A DNA stretch of 64,000 bases from Lepus europaeus. Lineage: Eukaryota > Chordata > Mammalia > Lagomorpha > Leporidae. The DNA lies in the NCBI RefSeq assembly GCF_033115175.1, contig NC_084831.1, forward strand, positions 7,908,540 to 7,972,539. The letters run 5' to 3'. The position numbers and the translations under genes were made by a program. Shown one piece after another: positions 21,001-31,660 of this stretch. The notes under the pieces are model-generated. The model was not told the origin of the DNA, did no database searches, and worked only from the letters and a program-made list of their open reading frames with translations. Every line of letters begins with the position of its first letter. The first letter of the stretch is position 1.

Positions 21001-24000
21001 GGGACCCGAGCCAGCGCTCCGGTCTAGGATGCAGGCATCACAAGCCACGGCTTTATCCGCTGTGCCACAACCCAGCCCCACTAGTGGGCATTTTAAATGC
21101 CGTGCTCCATTGGCCGGCGCTGCGGCTCACTAGGCTAATCCTCCGCCTGCGGCACTGGCACCCCGGGTTCTAGTCCCGGTTGGGGTGCCGGATTCTGTCC
21201 CGGTTGCCCCTCTTCCAGGCCAGCTCTCTGCTGTGGCCCGGGAGTGCAGTGGAGGATGGCCCAGGTCCTTGGGCCCTGCACCCACATGGGAGACCAGGAG
21301 GAGGCACCTGGCTCCTGGCTTTGGATCAGCACGGTGCGCCGGCTGCAGCGGCCATTGGAGGGTGAACCAACGGAAAAGGAAGACCTTTCTCTCTGTCTTT
21401 CTCTCTCACTGTCCACTCTGCCTGTCAAAAAATAAAAAAATAAAAAATAAATGCCATGCTCCCGTGACCCAGGATGAAGGAGTATGAAAGAGTTACAGAG
21501 AGAGACAGAGAGAGAAAGAGATCCATCTTCCATCCGCTGGCTCACTCCCCAAATGGCTGCAATGGCTGGAGCTGGACCAATCCGAAACCAGGAGCCAGGA
21601 GCTTCTTCCAGGTCTCCTACATGGGTGGAGGGGCCCAGGGACTTGGGCCATCTTCTACTGCTTTCCCAGGCCACAGCAGAGAGCTGGATTGGAAGTGGAG
21701 CAGCTGGGACTCGAACCAGCATCCATATGGGATGCCGACACTGCAGGCGGCAGTTTTACCCACAGCACTGGTCCCACTCCAGCTCTTTAAAAAAGCTAAG
21801 GAGAGTGCTCACGCAGGCAAACGTGGCCAAACGCTGCAGGGCAAATCTAGGGGCCTCGTTCCCGCGCTGTTTGGGGCTCTGATGGTTTCAAAAAAAATCA
21901 TCTAAAGGGATCAATAAGAAATAACAGATATAAAAGAAATCAAACTTTTGAGGCCTCTTTTTAGGTCTTGCGCCCCTTGAGGTTCTGATGAAAGCTGTGC
22001 CTCTCTGCCCCCCACCCCACCCCACCCACCCACCCTAAGGGTCCCAGGCCCACTGTGCCTCTCCGCCCCTCCTCCGCCCCACCCACCCGCCCTAAGGGTC
22101 ATCCACAGGGTCCCAGGCCCATGCAGCCCACAGAGGTGCGGTTAACACCCACGACGGCCTACATGTGGTCACCGTGAGCAGATCCAGCGCAGTCTCTGGC
22201 GCTCAGCTCTCCCCAGGCCACGGGCCAGGGCTGCAGACAGAGAATTGGGCTCCATCCTCCTCCTTCTCCTCCTTCTCCTCCTCCTCCTCCTTGTGGGTGT
22301 CCAGGCCCCACAGGACAGCAGCTGCCTTTCCATCTCCCAGGGGCCTCGGTGCCAGGTCGTGGGTAGCCCGCCTGCTGTGTCCACGTGCTGGTGCTGGGGC
22401 GCGAGCCTGGCAGCTGGCTCAGGTCCTTGGGCTGGGAGCCTAGGCTGCCCTGCAGAGGACAGGCCGGGCGGGGGGGCCGTTCTGAGGAGCCCCTCCATGC
22501 CCTCTGCCCTCGGAGCCCCGCAGTCCTGCTGCCACAGGTCAGAAAGCTCCAGTTCCTGCCTCTCCCCTTTGCCTCCAGGTGCAGCCCCGGCCGGACGGGG
22601 AGGTGATGCCCACGCTGGACATGGCCTTGTTCGACTGGACCGATTATGAGGACTTAAAACCTGAGGTCTGGCCCTCCGCAGAGAAGAGAGGTACCCCCAC
22701 CCCCACGCCACCCGTGCCCGGGGCCCCTCGCTCCTCCCCCCATCAGGGAGGCGCTGAGCCTGAACACGAAGTGACACTCAGACTGGAAAACGCTGTCCGG
22801 TGTGTCCACCGCTCCCCCTTGGGGAGAATCTGCTGGGTCTGTGCTGTTGTCGATCCCATTGCAGAGAAGAGAAAACTGAGGCAGAGAGAGGCTCGGTCCG
22901 AGCCACACCGTGGGGGCGGTGGCACGCGCTTAGTCTCTCCGGCCCATTGGTCCCCAGCTGCTGACAGATCTCCTTGTCCCCAGAGAAGCACTGGAGCACG
23001 CTCTCCGGTTATGGCAATGCGACGGCGCCGGCCGAAGGGGAGCCATGCAAACATCATCAGGACTGCCTGCCAGGTACCCGCCAGCACCCACGCTCGGGGC
23101 ACCACGGCGGGGTGGGGAAAGGGGGGCTCCCAGGCGGCCCTTTGTGGCTCAGACATGATAGTAGCTGCCACTTTCCTGGGAGTCGCTGTCCTATGCGCTA
23201 CAGGACTCAGGGCAGTCCGAGGGAGGCACAGGTTCATGGTCAGCCTCGGTTTTCAGACTCAGGTGCTGTGTCTTGTCCCGGTCACATAGCTAGGAAGCAG
23301 CATGAACCTGGGCCGGCCTGGCTGCCTGTCCTCTTGGCCACTGCCCCTTCCCACCTCGAACCAGCCTGGTCTCCTCGTGACCTCTCGGGACCCCTGGCAG
23401 GGCTGCATCCCGTCCTTGTGCCCTCACTGCACTGTGCCAGGCACCCTCAGCTGCCCAGTGACTGTCCCCATCAAGCCAGGCCAGGAGCAGCGGCCTGGTG
23501 CTGGGGCTGTTCCACTCCCAGTGTGCACCTCTGCTCCACCCACGATCAATCAGTGCCAGAGCGGGGACAGCTGGGGTCTCTGCCGTCTACCCCCCCACCC
23601 CCGGGGGGCCTGGGCTGTGACATCCATCAGCGGTTCAGCAGATGGCCCACCCTGCCGGCGCCCGGCCAGCCACAGGGATGATGGATCTCCTGTCGGGGGA
23701 GCGCGGGCAGGGCGGCGGGGTGGGGCGGCTCAGCGCGGCTCACCGCGTTTGCTTGCTGTGTCGGCAGGGACCTGCTGCGACCTGAGGGAGCGCGTGTGCA
23801 CCCCGCACAACCGGGGCCTCAACAACAAATGCTTTGATGACTGCATGTGCGTGGAAGGTGCGTGCGGCCCCTGGCGGTGGGGAGGAGGGGCGGCTCCGAG
23901 GGGACAGGAATTCCTGGCAGAGGGTGGGCGGAGGGGCCTGCAGGGAAGGCGGGAGTGGGAGAATCCCTGGGGAGCTGAGGACAGGCGCGAGCACAGCCCT

Positions 24001-27000
24001 GCTCGGCGCTGCCCCAATCTGTGAGCTCATTTAGTCTGGGCTCCTGGCGTCGCTTCTCGCCTCTCGAAATACAAGCTGGCGTGATCGCCCACGATCTGGA
24101 GGGGAGAGGAGGGGGAGGCAGGAGCAGATCTCTTTAAATAAGATCTGGTGCTTTCACACCAGAAACCCAGCCCGGGGCCGACCCTCCAGGTGTCCCCAGT
24201 GACAGCGTGGGGCATGGGATTCCCAGCACCACCCCGGAAGGGGGACCCCTGACGCCCGCCCCCCCGACTCCTCCCAGCTGCATGGGGCTCCGTGCTTTCT
24301 CACAACGGCCCCGGCCCCCGGAAGGGAGTGCTTAGGAACCCAAATGAGCAAATCGAGACCCAGGATGTTCAAGTAGGCTGCCCAAACCAGCAGGGCTGGA
24401 AAAGTGAAAAGTGCGGGGCTGTTTGCTGAAAACCCTCAGGGAGATGCTAGCATAGAGGAAAAGCCTGAGGCTCCCCCCCCAACCTGCCTCCACCCCTCCC
24501 TCATTAGTAACTCAGGGACCAAATCCCCCATCCCAGCGATGGAGCAGCTCCAGGGAGCCACAGATACCCCGTCTGGGAGCATTGCAGTACCTGTTGCTAG
24601 AAGCACTCTTTAAAAAACTGTTTATTTCAAAGACAGGGTGACAGAGAGGGAGGAAGGGAGAAGCAGAGAGAGAGAGAGAGAGAGATCTTCCATCCACTGG
24701 TTTACTCCCCAAATGGCTGCAATGGCTGGGGCTGGGCCAGGCTGAAGCCAGGAGCCAGGAGCTTCATCCGGGTCTCCTACATGGGTGCAGGGGCACAGGC
24801 ACTTGGGCCATCCTCTGCTGCTTTCCCAGGCTGTTAGCAGGGGGCTGGATGGGAAGTGGAGTGGCCGGGACTCGAATGGGCACTCACAGGAGATGCCAGT
24901 GTTGCAGGCAGCAGCTTAACCCACCGTGTCACAGCACCAGTCCCTAGAAGTTCTTACACACAAATGCCTGGGTCTGGCGTGTGGCGCAGCAGGTGAAGCC
25001 GCCACCTGTGCTGCCTTCGTCCTGCAAGAGCGCCAGTTCAAGTCCCAGCTGCTCTATTTCTGATGCAGCTCCCTACTAATGTGCACGTGCCTGGGAAAGC
25101 AGCAGAAGATGGCCCGAGCGCTTGGGCTCCTGCCGCCCGCGTGGCAGACCCAGGTGGAGTTGCTGGCTCCTGGTTTCAACCTGGCCCAGTCCTGGCTGTT
25201 GCAGCCATTTGGGTAAGCGAACGAGCAGATAGAAGACCTGTCTGTCTCTCCATATTTCTCTGCATCTCACCTTTCAAATAAATAAATATTTTTCTGATAT
25301 ATAAACACATAATATACAATAATATAAAAAAAAAAACAATAGCATCCAACATCCAATCAGCGCTCGGTCTCAGCCCTCAGGAACCTGAGCTGCTTGCCCT
25401 ATTTTGCTCACTTTACCGTGAAAATGATCCGCTGTGTGAAAGCAAGAAAGCGATTCGGTGCCCGCCGTTATCCATTCATCGGGCAGGGAAGAAATCCTTG
25501 CCGGGTGCCTACGATGCGTCGGGCACGGAGCTGGGCGCTGGGTGGAACGTCTCAGCCAGTCCTGCACCCCCACATTCCTTCCCAGGGAGCCGAGCTCAGA
25601 GGGAGATAAGCTGTCCTCAGAAAGTCATGTGGGCTGATAAGATCGTGAGCCCTGGAGTTGGCTCAGAAAGCGCGGGAGGAATAGCCGTTGGAGCCGGCCG
25701 GCTGCACGTGCCGCGGTGCGTGTCGGGCGAAGCAGGTTCCTGGCAGGAAGCAGAGTAGAAGGGCAAGAGCCTAGGAGAAAGGAGCCTGGTGTGGTGCCTA
25801 CCGACCGACCGACGGGGAGGTGGGAGAAGCTTCCAGAAGGACCCCGCAGGACCCTGTCGGCCTTTGCTGGACTTTTTTGGTTCGTCATGGGAAGTGACTG
25901 GCGGGTTCTCAGCAGAGGAGTGGCGTGCGTGGTCTGACGTGGCTGCGGCGTGTGGAGACAGGAGGACAAGGCAGCCGGGGCTGTGGAGGCCAGGGAGCTG
26001 TCACCCGTGTGGAGGGTCCGGGCCCCATGTCAGAACAGCAGACCGAGGTCTAGAGCGAGCATTTGAATCCAAGGCGTCCGGTGGCACAGTCCTAGGTCTC
26101 TGGGCCCGCCCAGCCAGGGCGAGGGACACATGGGTGGCTCAGTGGGTGCCCATCTGCCCAGGGACCCCTTCCTCTCCCCTTGGGCCTCAGGGGCGAGGGG
26201 GCGTATGCTGCTCTCCTGGCAGCTGAAAGACAGGTCTGTGCCAAGGCCCATGTGTGCTCCGGGGCCCCACCGATACTGAACTTCCTCTCTGCAGACTCCA
26301 GCTCCCTGGAAAGATAGAGAGGCAGTGACAGCCGGGGAGCTCTTGGGGTGGTCCAGGAGGGCTGGCACCAGACCGCCTCACCAGCAGGATCAGTGGGGAT
26401 GCCAGGAGTCCTGGGAAACCCCACAGCATTGAATGCGGGGCCCAGGGCTGGAATCCAGCTCCCAATGTCGGCCTGGATTCTGGGGGGGCCTGGAGGGGCT
26501 TCCGCCCACCCTGACCCTTCTCTGCATCGCTAGTGGGGCCCTGGGCAAGCTTCCTGGCAATGATGAAATGGGTCTCCCGGTCGAGCTGTCGCCGGGGCCC
26601 GAGACGCAGGGGGTCCTCGGGCCACACTGGAACCTGGCTCTCCAGCCACCAAAATGCTGTGGGCTTCTGCGGCCTCAGATGGACAGTGTGTCTGCCCAAG
26701 CATCTCAGAGCGACTGTGGCCTGAGAGACTCATAGCTGCTGGTGGGCCGGGCCGGCTGGGCCTAGTTTAATTTTGGTGGCCAGGGAGGGTCTCTGGGAGC
26801 CGATGGCTATGAAGGTGTGGGGAATTCTGGCCGAGGGAACAGCAGGAGCAAAGGCCCTGTGACAGCCCTGACACAGGAAATAGACAGTGTGTGAGGGAAG
26901 GCAAGAGGACAAGGTGTGGCCGGAGTCGGCGAGTGAGAGCGGAGTGGAAGGTGAAGACTGGACACACAGCGAGGTCCAGGTCTCCGGGAGCCTTGTTGGC

Positions 27001-28830
27001 CAATGTAGGAGGCTTCCATTCTTTGTTTTTATTAAAGCTAAACTTTTAAAAAGATTTATTAACTTTATTTGAAAGGCAGAGTTACAGAGACAGGGAGAGA
27101 GAGAGAGATAGATAGAGAGACATATTTTTATCCAAATGGCCACAAAGGCCAGGACTGGGCCAGGCTGAAGCCAGGAGCCAGGAGCTTCGTCCAAGTCTCC
27201 CACACAGGTGCAGGGGCCCAAGCACTTGGGCCGTCTTCCACTGCTTTCCCAGGTGCATTAGCAGGGAGCTGGATAGGAAGTGGAGCAGCTGGGACCCAAA
27301 CTGGCACCCATATGGGATGCTGCAGGTGATGGTTTAACCCGCTACACCAAAGCATCAGCCCCATATGTAAACATTCTTTTAAAAAAGTATTTATGTGAGA
27401 GGCAGAGTGACACACAGACAAGAGAGAGAAAGAATCTCTGTCTACTGGTTTACTTCCCAAAAGGTTTCTTTTCTTTTTTTTTTTAAGACTAATTTATTTG
27501 AAAGACAGAGTTACAGAGAGAGGTAGAAACAGAGAGAGAGGTCTTCTATCCCCTGGTTCACTCCCCAGATGGCCACAACAGCTGGAGCTGTGCCAATCTG
27601 AAGCCAGAAGCCAGGAGCTTCTTCCAGGTCTCCCATGCGGTGCAGGGACCCAAGGACTCGGGCCATCTTCTACTGCTTTCCCAGGCCACAGCAGAGAGCT
27701 GGATGGGAAGAGGAGCAGCCGGGACTAGTACTGGAGCCCGGGACTAGAACGGGATGCCGGTGCTTCAGGCCAGGGCTTTAACCCATTGCACCACAGTGCC
27801 CCCCCCCCCCAAAAAAAAAAGGTTTCAACAGCCAGGTCTGGGCCAGGCCAAAGCCAGGTGCCAGGGACTCTAGCGTGGCCTCCCACGTGGGTGGCAAGGA
27901 CCCGAGGACTTGGCCCGGCCTCCGCTGCCTTCGCAGCCGCATTAGTAGAAAGCTGGCACACGGGCTACGGATGCCGGTGTTGTAGGCACAGCGTAACGGC
28001 GGTGCCAGCCTTAGATGTCACGTTAGGTAGTAGGGAGCTATGGGAGCTTCTTTCTATTGGGAATGATAGAATCTGAGCCACTGAAAAACTTTTTTTAAAA
28101 GGGGCTGGCATTGTGGCATAGCAGGCAAAGCCGCTGCCTGCAGTGCCGGCATCCCATGAGTGCCGCGTCCAGTCCTGGCTGCTCCACTTCCCATCCAGCT
28201 CTCTGCTGTGGCCTGGGAAAGCAGCGCAAGATGGCCCGAGTCCTTGAGTCCCTGCACTGGCGTGAGAGACCCAGAAGAAGCTCCTGGCTCCCGGCTTCGG
28301 CTTGGCCCAGCCTGAGTCATTGCTGGCATCTGGGGATGGATTCTCCTCTGTCTCTCTGTAACTCTGCTTTTCAAATAATTAAATACAGCTTTAAAAAATT
28401 TTTTAAATAACTTTTTGTTCTCAGTGTAGACGACATTTTGGGCAGTTTTACGTTTGCCGGAAAGTGGTGCAGAATCCTCAGGGTTCCCGCACCCTCTTCG
28501 TTTCGCCTGGGGCTGCTTGCTGCGGCCGCACGTGGTCACCCAGAGGCCGTGGTTTGCTGGAGGATCCCCTCTGGGCTCACAGAGGCCTGGCGCGTGCAGA
28601 GTCTCCTGTTTTAAGCTCCCAGAGGCTCCGGAGGCAGGGTGGGCTACAGGGTATAATAAAGGAAGCAGGCAGGCCTGACTCTTAACATCCCTGACCCGCA
28701 TGCCTTCCTCTACCCAGGGCTGCGCTGCTACGCCAAATTCCACCGGAACCGCAGGGTCACGCGGAGGAAGGGGCGCTGCGTGGAGCCCGAGACGGCCGAC
28801 AGCGACCAGGGCTCCTTCATCAACGTCTAG
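17671..28830 (+). CDS. DRAXIN: DRAXIN, dorsal inhibitory axon guidance protein (six coding exons)
   Basis: Secreted chemorepulsive guidance protein of commissural and other axons. The family binds netrin-1 and its receptor DCC and also antagonises canonical Wnt signalling through LRP6. CDS is join(17671..18094,20301..20491,22579..22690,22984..23073,23768..23857,28718..28830), 339 codons plus TAG; all introns are GT-AG and phases match. Residues 1-25 are a signal peptide ([16 protein letters not shown]). Basic clusters follow ([24 protein letters not shown], about 122-138). The acidic [14 protein letters not shown] segment is in exon 4, and one NAT sequon is in exon 5. The C-terminal domain has ten cysteines (EPC, QDC, TCC, RVC, NKC, DDC, MC, LRC, GRC), a Dickkopf-like pattern. 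Human is 349 residues; the difference is mainly an N-terminal start shift. No defects are seen. Confidence 0.95.
18112..18178 (+). repeat. G4-tract array (GGGGACA/GGGGAC)n in the DRAXIN intron
   Basis: Ten consecutive GGGG tracts separated by ACA or AC, with units of 7 and 6 bases. It starts 17 bases after the exon 2 donor. It satisfies the four-tract G-quadruplex rule several times over on the transcribed RNA. Confidence 0.95.
18490..18575 (+). repeat. MIR fragment
   Basis: 'cacttagccgccgtgtggcc' then 'tgcctcagtttccccctctg', forward MIR. Confidence 0.7.
19618..19735 (+). repeat. MIR element
   Basis: 'ggacctgggttgaaacccac', 'gagctgtgtgtcctcgggca' and the following 'cttctctgtgcaccag' segment follow the MIR order in forward orientation. 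Confidence 0.75.
19895..20050 (+). repeat. Probable L2 remnant
   Basis: 'tcctccaggaagacttccag' and the flanking pyrimidine-rich stretch match the L2 3' region ('aggaagccttccctgacc' in the consensus as I recall it). Confidence 0.5.
20301..20491 (+). CDS. DRAXIN: DRAXIN coding exon 3
   Basis: Acceptor 'ttgtgcctcag' ends at 20300. The split Gly codon is completed, and the exon encodes residues about 142-205 ([13 protein letters not shown] to TSLRPQ). It ends in phase 0 before GTAGGG. Close to the human sequence throughout. Confidence 0.94.
20754..21079 (-). mobile_element. C SINE, reverse
   Basis: From 'aactatttatttatttactt' through a (GA)n run to the reversed head 'gtgccacaacccagcccca'. Lies in DRAXIN intron 3. 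Confidence 0.88.
21109..21448 (+). mobile_element. Young C SINE (CSINE2-type) with TSD
   Basis: Head 'ggccggcgctgcggctcact', doubled B-box-like segment and A-rich tail. Flanks AAATGCCGTGCTCC (21095-21108) and AAATGCCATGCTCC (21449-21462) form a duplication with one mismatch. Confidence 0.93.
21484..21776 (-). mobile_element. C SINE, reverse
   Basis: Starts with truncated tail 'tgaaagagttacagagagag' and runs to 'cagcactggtccc'. Close to the preceding forward copy but with its own boundaries. Confidence 0.85.
22000..22125. repeat. Tandem duplication of about 57 bp
   Basis: Two copies of a block running from 'tgtgcctctc' through 'cacccaccc' and 'ctaagggt' to 'cccaggccca', in DRAXIN intron 3. 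The second copy carries an 11-base insert. Confidence 0.7.
22249..22293. repeat. (TCC/TTC)n triplet tract
   Basis: Uninterrupted pyrimidine strand of TCC and TTC triplets about 285 bases upstream of DRAXIN exon 4. Capable of triplex formation. Confidence 0.85.
22579..22690 (+). CDS. DRAXIN: DRAXIN coding exon 4 (acidic netrin-binding segment)
   Basis: Acceptor 'cctttgcctccag' ends at 22578. Encodes residues about 206-242, including [20 protein letters not shown]. The segment upstream of the Cys-rich domain is where the family contacts netrin-1. The junction is one codon shorter than my recollection of human (RPQ-VQPR against RPQQAQPR). Ends in phase 1 before GTACCC. Confidence 0.93.
22855..22910 (-). 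repeat. MIR fragment
   Basis: 'cattgcagagaagagaaaac' with 'tgaggcagagagaggctc', the reversed MIR core, sitting between exons 4 and 5. Confidence 0.6.
22984..23073 (+). CDS. DRAXIN: DRAXIN coding exon 5
   Basis: Acceptor 'ccttgtccccag' ends at 22983. Encodes about residues 243-272, with the N-glycosylation sequon NAT and the first two cysteines of the C-terminal domain ([11 protein letters not shown]). Ends in phase 1 before GTACCC. Confidence 0.93.
23768..23857 (+). CDS. DRAXIN: DRAXIN coding exon 6 (Cys-rich core)
   Basis: Acceptor 'ttgctgtgtcggcag' ends at 23767. Encodes [20 protein letters not shown] and continues through CFDDCMCVE, with six of the ten conserved cysteines. Ends in phase 1 before GTGCGT. 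Confidence 0.95.
24610..24944 (-). mobile_element. C SINE, reverse
   Basis: From 'taaaaaactgtttatttcaa' with a (GA)n block to the reversed head 'gtcacagcaccagtcc'. Lies in DRAXIN intron 6. Confidence 0.87.
24970..25293 (+). mobile_element. C SINE, forward
   Basis: From 'ggtctggcgtgtggcgcagc' to the tail 'ctttcaaataaataaatatt', adjacent and opposite to the previous copy. Confidence 0.87.
25294..26820. other. DRAXIN intron 6, unique stretch
   Basis: No exon recognised. 25460-25545 resembles a reversed L2/MIR-type 'gtgcctactatgtgccaggc' segment. The rest is unique GC-rich sequence with overlapping uninformative frames. Confidence 0.5.
26822..27045 (-). repeat. L2 LINE fragment, reverse
   Basis: 'ggaacagcaggagcaaaggc', 'ccctgtgacagc' and 'gagccttgttggccaatgta' followed by 'ttccattctttgtttttatt' follow the reversed L2 3' end. 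About 85 bases right of the SINE cluster (28014-28097) may continue it. Confidence 0.7.
27046..27361 (-). mobile_element. C SINE, reverse
   Basis: From 'ttaaaaagatttattaactt' to the reversed head near 'caccaaagcatcagcccc'. Inserted in the L2. Confidence 0.87.
27377..27468 (-). mobile_element. C SINE, outer copy, left part
   Basis: Reversed tail and GA block ('ttaaaaaagtatttatgtga') up to 'cttcccaaaaggtttc', where a younger SINE is inserted. The outer element resumes at 27817. Confidence 0.8.
27469..27816 (-). mobile_element. C SINE nested within another C SINE
   Basis: Complete reversed C SINE flanked by AAAAGGTTTC at 27459-27468 and 27817-27826, which is the target-site duplication made inside the outer SINE. 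Confidence 0.88.
27817..28013 (-). mobile_element. C SINE, outer copy, right part
   Basis: Resumes at 'ggtttcaacagccaggtctg' exactly where the left part stops and continues to the reversed head at 'gcggtgccagcctta'. Confidence 0.8.
28100..28399 (+). mobile_element. C SINE, forward
   Basis: From 'ggggctggcattgtggcata' to 'caaataattaaatacagctt'. It ends about 320 bases before DRAXIN exon 7. Confidence 0.88.
28718..28830 (+). CDS. DRAXIN: DRAXIN coding exon 7 (C-terminus)
   Basis: Acceptor 'ttcctctacccag' ends at 28717. Encodes [20 protein letters not shown] and the conserved tail [16 protein letters not shown], with TAG at 28828-28830. The last two domain cysteines are here. Confidence 0.95.
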
Positions 28831-29490
28831 CGGCCCGCAGCCGCCTGGAGACTGAGCCCGGGAGGCTTGGAGAAGCCGGGCTATTTGTGAATAACTTGGC
28901 AGTGAGAGAGATACTGGGCCTGGGCCGCAGGACACTCGGGCCCCTGCGAACCTGCACCTGCACAGCCCGCGATGGCCGGATCGAGGGTGCCCTCTACCGT
29001 CCGACAGCAGCACTGCAACAGCAGAGCGGCAGGGGCCCCCCTGAGAGGCGGGGACCCCGGGGTGGGCCCCGGGCGCTGTGCTCAGCACTCGGCGGCCTCA
29101 GTCGCTCTGATGATCACGACGAGCTTTTCAAGCCGGTTCACAGATGTGCACACGGAGGCACGGTGGAGTTCTGTGGCTCCTCGCCCGAGATGCGGTTGAA
29201 ATGCAGGTTGGATTCAGTGGCTGGCAGGACAAGGCCACGACCGTGGGCCCAGGCTGTGGAGCGCCACGGCCCCGTTCTCGCCCCTCCACAGGGAGACCCC
29301 AAATGTCCCCTCTCCCGTGGAAACTGACTGCTCTCCACTTTCCCTGGACAGAAGTGGATCACCTTTGAAAACAGAATGAAATGTACATTAAGCATGTGCT
29401 TGCTTGTATGGCTATGGAATAATTTAGGCAGATGGGTCTGAAATTCTGAGCTATGGACTGTCTGGAGAAAACAATAATGTTGTCCTTTGC
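28831..29490 (+). other. DRAXIN: DRAXIN 3' UTR, proximal part
   Basis: Directly follows the stop codon. There is no AATAAA or ATTAAA before the SINE at 29491, so the UTR either extends through the SINE or uses a variant signal. The true 3' end is not visible. Confidence 0.6.
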
Positions 29491-29854
29491 TTAAAAAAGA
29501 CTTTATTTATTTGACAGGCAGAGTGACAGAGAGAGAGAGAGAGAGGGCGGGGGAGGGAGGGAGGGAGGGAAGGAGGAGAGAGGCAAGAGAGATCTTCCAT
29601 CTGCTGGTTCGCTTCCCCAGATGGCTGCAACAGCCGGGACTGGGCCAGGCTAAATCGAGGACCTCGGAACTCCATCCGGGTCTCCCACATGGGAGGCAGG
29701 GGCTGAGAGCTTGAGCCAGCATCCGCTACCTTCCCAGGCCATTAGCAGAGAGCTGGCTCAGAAGTGGAGCAGCCGGGACTCGAACCAGCACTTATATGGG
29801 ACGCTGATGTCACAAGCAGTGGCTTAACCCCTCTGCATACAATGCTGGCTCCCA
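29491..29854 (-). mobile_element. C SINE, reverse
   Basis: From 'aaaaaagactttatttattt' with an extended GA/GGGA block (29521-29590) to the reversed head 'gcatacaatgctggctccc'. Confidence 0.87.
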
Positions 29855-30504
29855 AAAACTTTGTTCTTTATGCAAAGGGACTTGAAAAGGCTCATGGACA
29901 AATAGAATTAAGAGATACGGTGCAGACCTGTGACACCTGCCTAGAACACTTGTCCCAGCAGATCTGGCTCGAGGGGCCACCTCAGAGGGCCATGTAGGTC
30001 CCCCACTGGCGTCCCAGTGCCGGTCAGCCCTGCGGTCCGGGGCAAACCAGGCTGCAGATAACAAAAGCCTTGGATGCCAGGGCTGTTTACCACCCTGAGA
30101 AAGTCAGGCAGGGCCAGGGGTCAGGCACCAGGGGAGACAGGGAGATGCGGAGGAAACCAAATACGCAGGCTCCTCTGTCTGGGAATGGGGCGGGGCAGGG
30201 ACCTGAACGAGATCAAAGCCCGGAGCTGGAAAGCAGAGCTGCCCGCAGGTTTGTGCCTGCGGCTGGCCGGACAAGCCACGTGCTGTGCGGCTGCTGGGGG
30301 CTGTGCTGAGTGGCTGTGGGCAGAGAACCCAACACTCCAGCAAGGGGAAGCTCTGTCAGGACCCAGCTGGAGGCCCACGGAACCATCCCTGCCTGCCGGA
30401 GCAGGTGCGTGTTTGGGCACCCGAGGCGCTGCCTTTACCCCGACCACATCCATTCTGCATTTGCAAACGAGGGAAGGGGTGGAGGGAGCCCTCTTAGCTC
30501 CAGA

Positions 30505-30632
30505 GTCGGGGCCCCAAAATCAGAGAGCTGGAATGGGAAGTGGAGCAGCCAGGACTCGAACTGGCACCCAATATGGGGTGCCGGTAGTGCAGGCAGTGGC
30601 TTTACCCACTATGCCACAGCACCGGCCCCACG
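30505..30632 (-). mobile_element. C SINE 5' part, reverse
   Basis: Truncated: only the reversed head half, 'gtggagcagccaggactcga' to 'gccacagcaccggcccca'. Confidence 0.85.
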
Positions 30633-30904
30633 CCGGGAAGGTCTTCCTTTGATCTACCCCTCGTGCTGGTGCGGAAGCCAGTCTCCTCCAGAAAACTCTT
30701 CCCAGGAGGGGCCCAGATGGACATGCCAGGCTCTGCGAGCGGAGCTGTGCTTGTCGGGAGCTCTCCGGCCCGGGGCAGCTGCGGGCCGCCGTGGGCAGGG
30801 TGTCCTTTCACGGGGCTGGCTGCGTTCCCATGAAGCTCGGGCACAGATCGGAACTGCATGTGATTCCCCCATGTACCCGCTGTTCTCTGCTCAATGTTCT
30901 TGGT

Positions 30905-31212
30905 GAAATTTTATTTATTTAAAGGGCCCAGACATAGAAAGAGAGAGGCCGAGACAGAGATCTTGCTTCTGCTGGTTCAGTGCCCAGACGCCTGCTACAG
31001 CTGGGGCTGGCTCAGGCCGGCGCCGGGAGCCCAGAACTCTAGCCAGGTGGGAGGGACGCACACTGGAACCACCACTGCTCTTAGCCAGGGTGTGCATTAC
31101 CAGGAAGCTGGGGCCGGGAGCAGAGCTGGGGCTCGAACCCCGGCCCCTCCATACAGGCTGCAGGCGTCCCAGCTGGCGTCTTCCCCGCTGCTGTGCTACC
31201 TGCCTGCCCTTT
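30905..31212 (-). mobile_element. Diverged C SINE, reverse
   Basis: From 'aaattttatttatttaaagg' through 'ggctggctcaggccggcgcc' to about 'gctgctgtgctacctgcctg'. Confidence 0.75.
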
Positions 31213-31214
31213 GC

Positions 31215-31335
31215 TTCCCATTTCCCAAAACCACGTGAGAGTACAAAAGCCGCTCTTAGCTCGTTGACAACACAAACAGGCAGTGAGTCCGATCTGGCCT
31301 GTGGTCATCTTCTACCAACCCCTACTTTGGTTTGT
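31215..31335. repeat. Ancient interspersed repeat, family not assigned
   Basis: 'gccgctcttagctcgttgac' followed by 'aacaggcagtgagtccgatc' and 'ggcctgtggtcatc' resembles a widespread old mammalian repeat with a 'ggccggatttggcccg' core. I cannot name the family with certainty. Confidence 0.4.
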
Positions 31336-31534
31336 CAGCTCTCTCAGCCTTGGCTGCGTGTGGGAAAAATCCAGAACTTTCAGTGGCTGGGGCCTGACCG
31401 CAAAGCCTCGGCTGTAACTGGTCTGGATTGTGGCCTGGGCTTCAAATGTTCCCCAAGTTCCCCAGGTGGCGAACGTGGGCTGGGGCCAGCAGCCTGTGGT
31501 CACTCAGCACGGCCGGCCAGAAGATGGCCTAGCC

Positions 31535-31660
31535 CACCTCGCGCCACCTTGGTGACCTTAGGAAAGCCACCTAGAGCCTCTGCCTTGATTTCCCATCTGT
31601 AAAATGGGGGTGAACTCTTCCTGCACCAAGATGTTGTGATCTTTGTGAAGAGCTGCTTAG
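31535..31660 (+). repeat. MIR element
   Basis: 'ggtgaccttaggaaagccac', 'tgatttcccatctgtaaaat' and 'gatgttgtgatctttgtga' (approximate) follow the forward MIR order. Confidence 0.75.

Noticed and set aside
24125-24147. Inverted repeat CAGATCT...AGATCTG around TTTAAA in DRAXIN intron 6
   Set aside because: Short arms and no neighbouring motif. Consistent with chance in an AT-rich patch.
28054-29088. 344-codon minus-strand open frame
   Set aside because: Antisense to DRAXIN exon 7 and its UTR and includes a whole C SINE. No similarity to known proteins, so a chance GC-driven frame.
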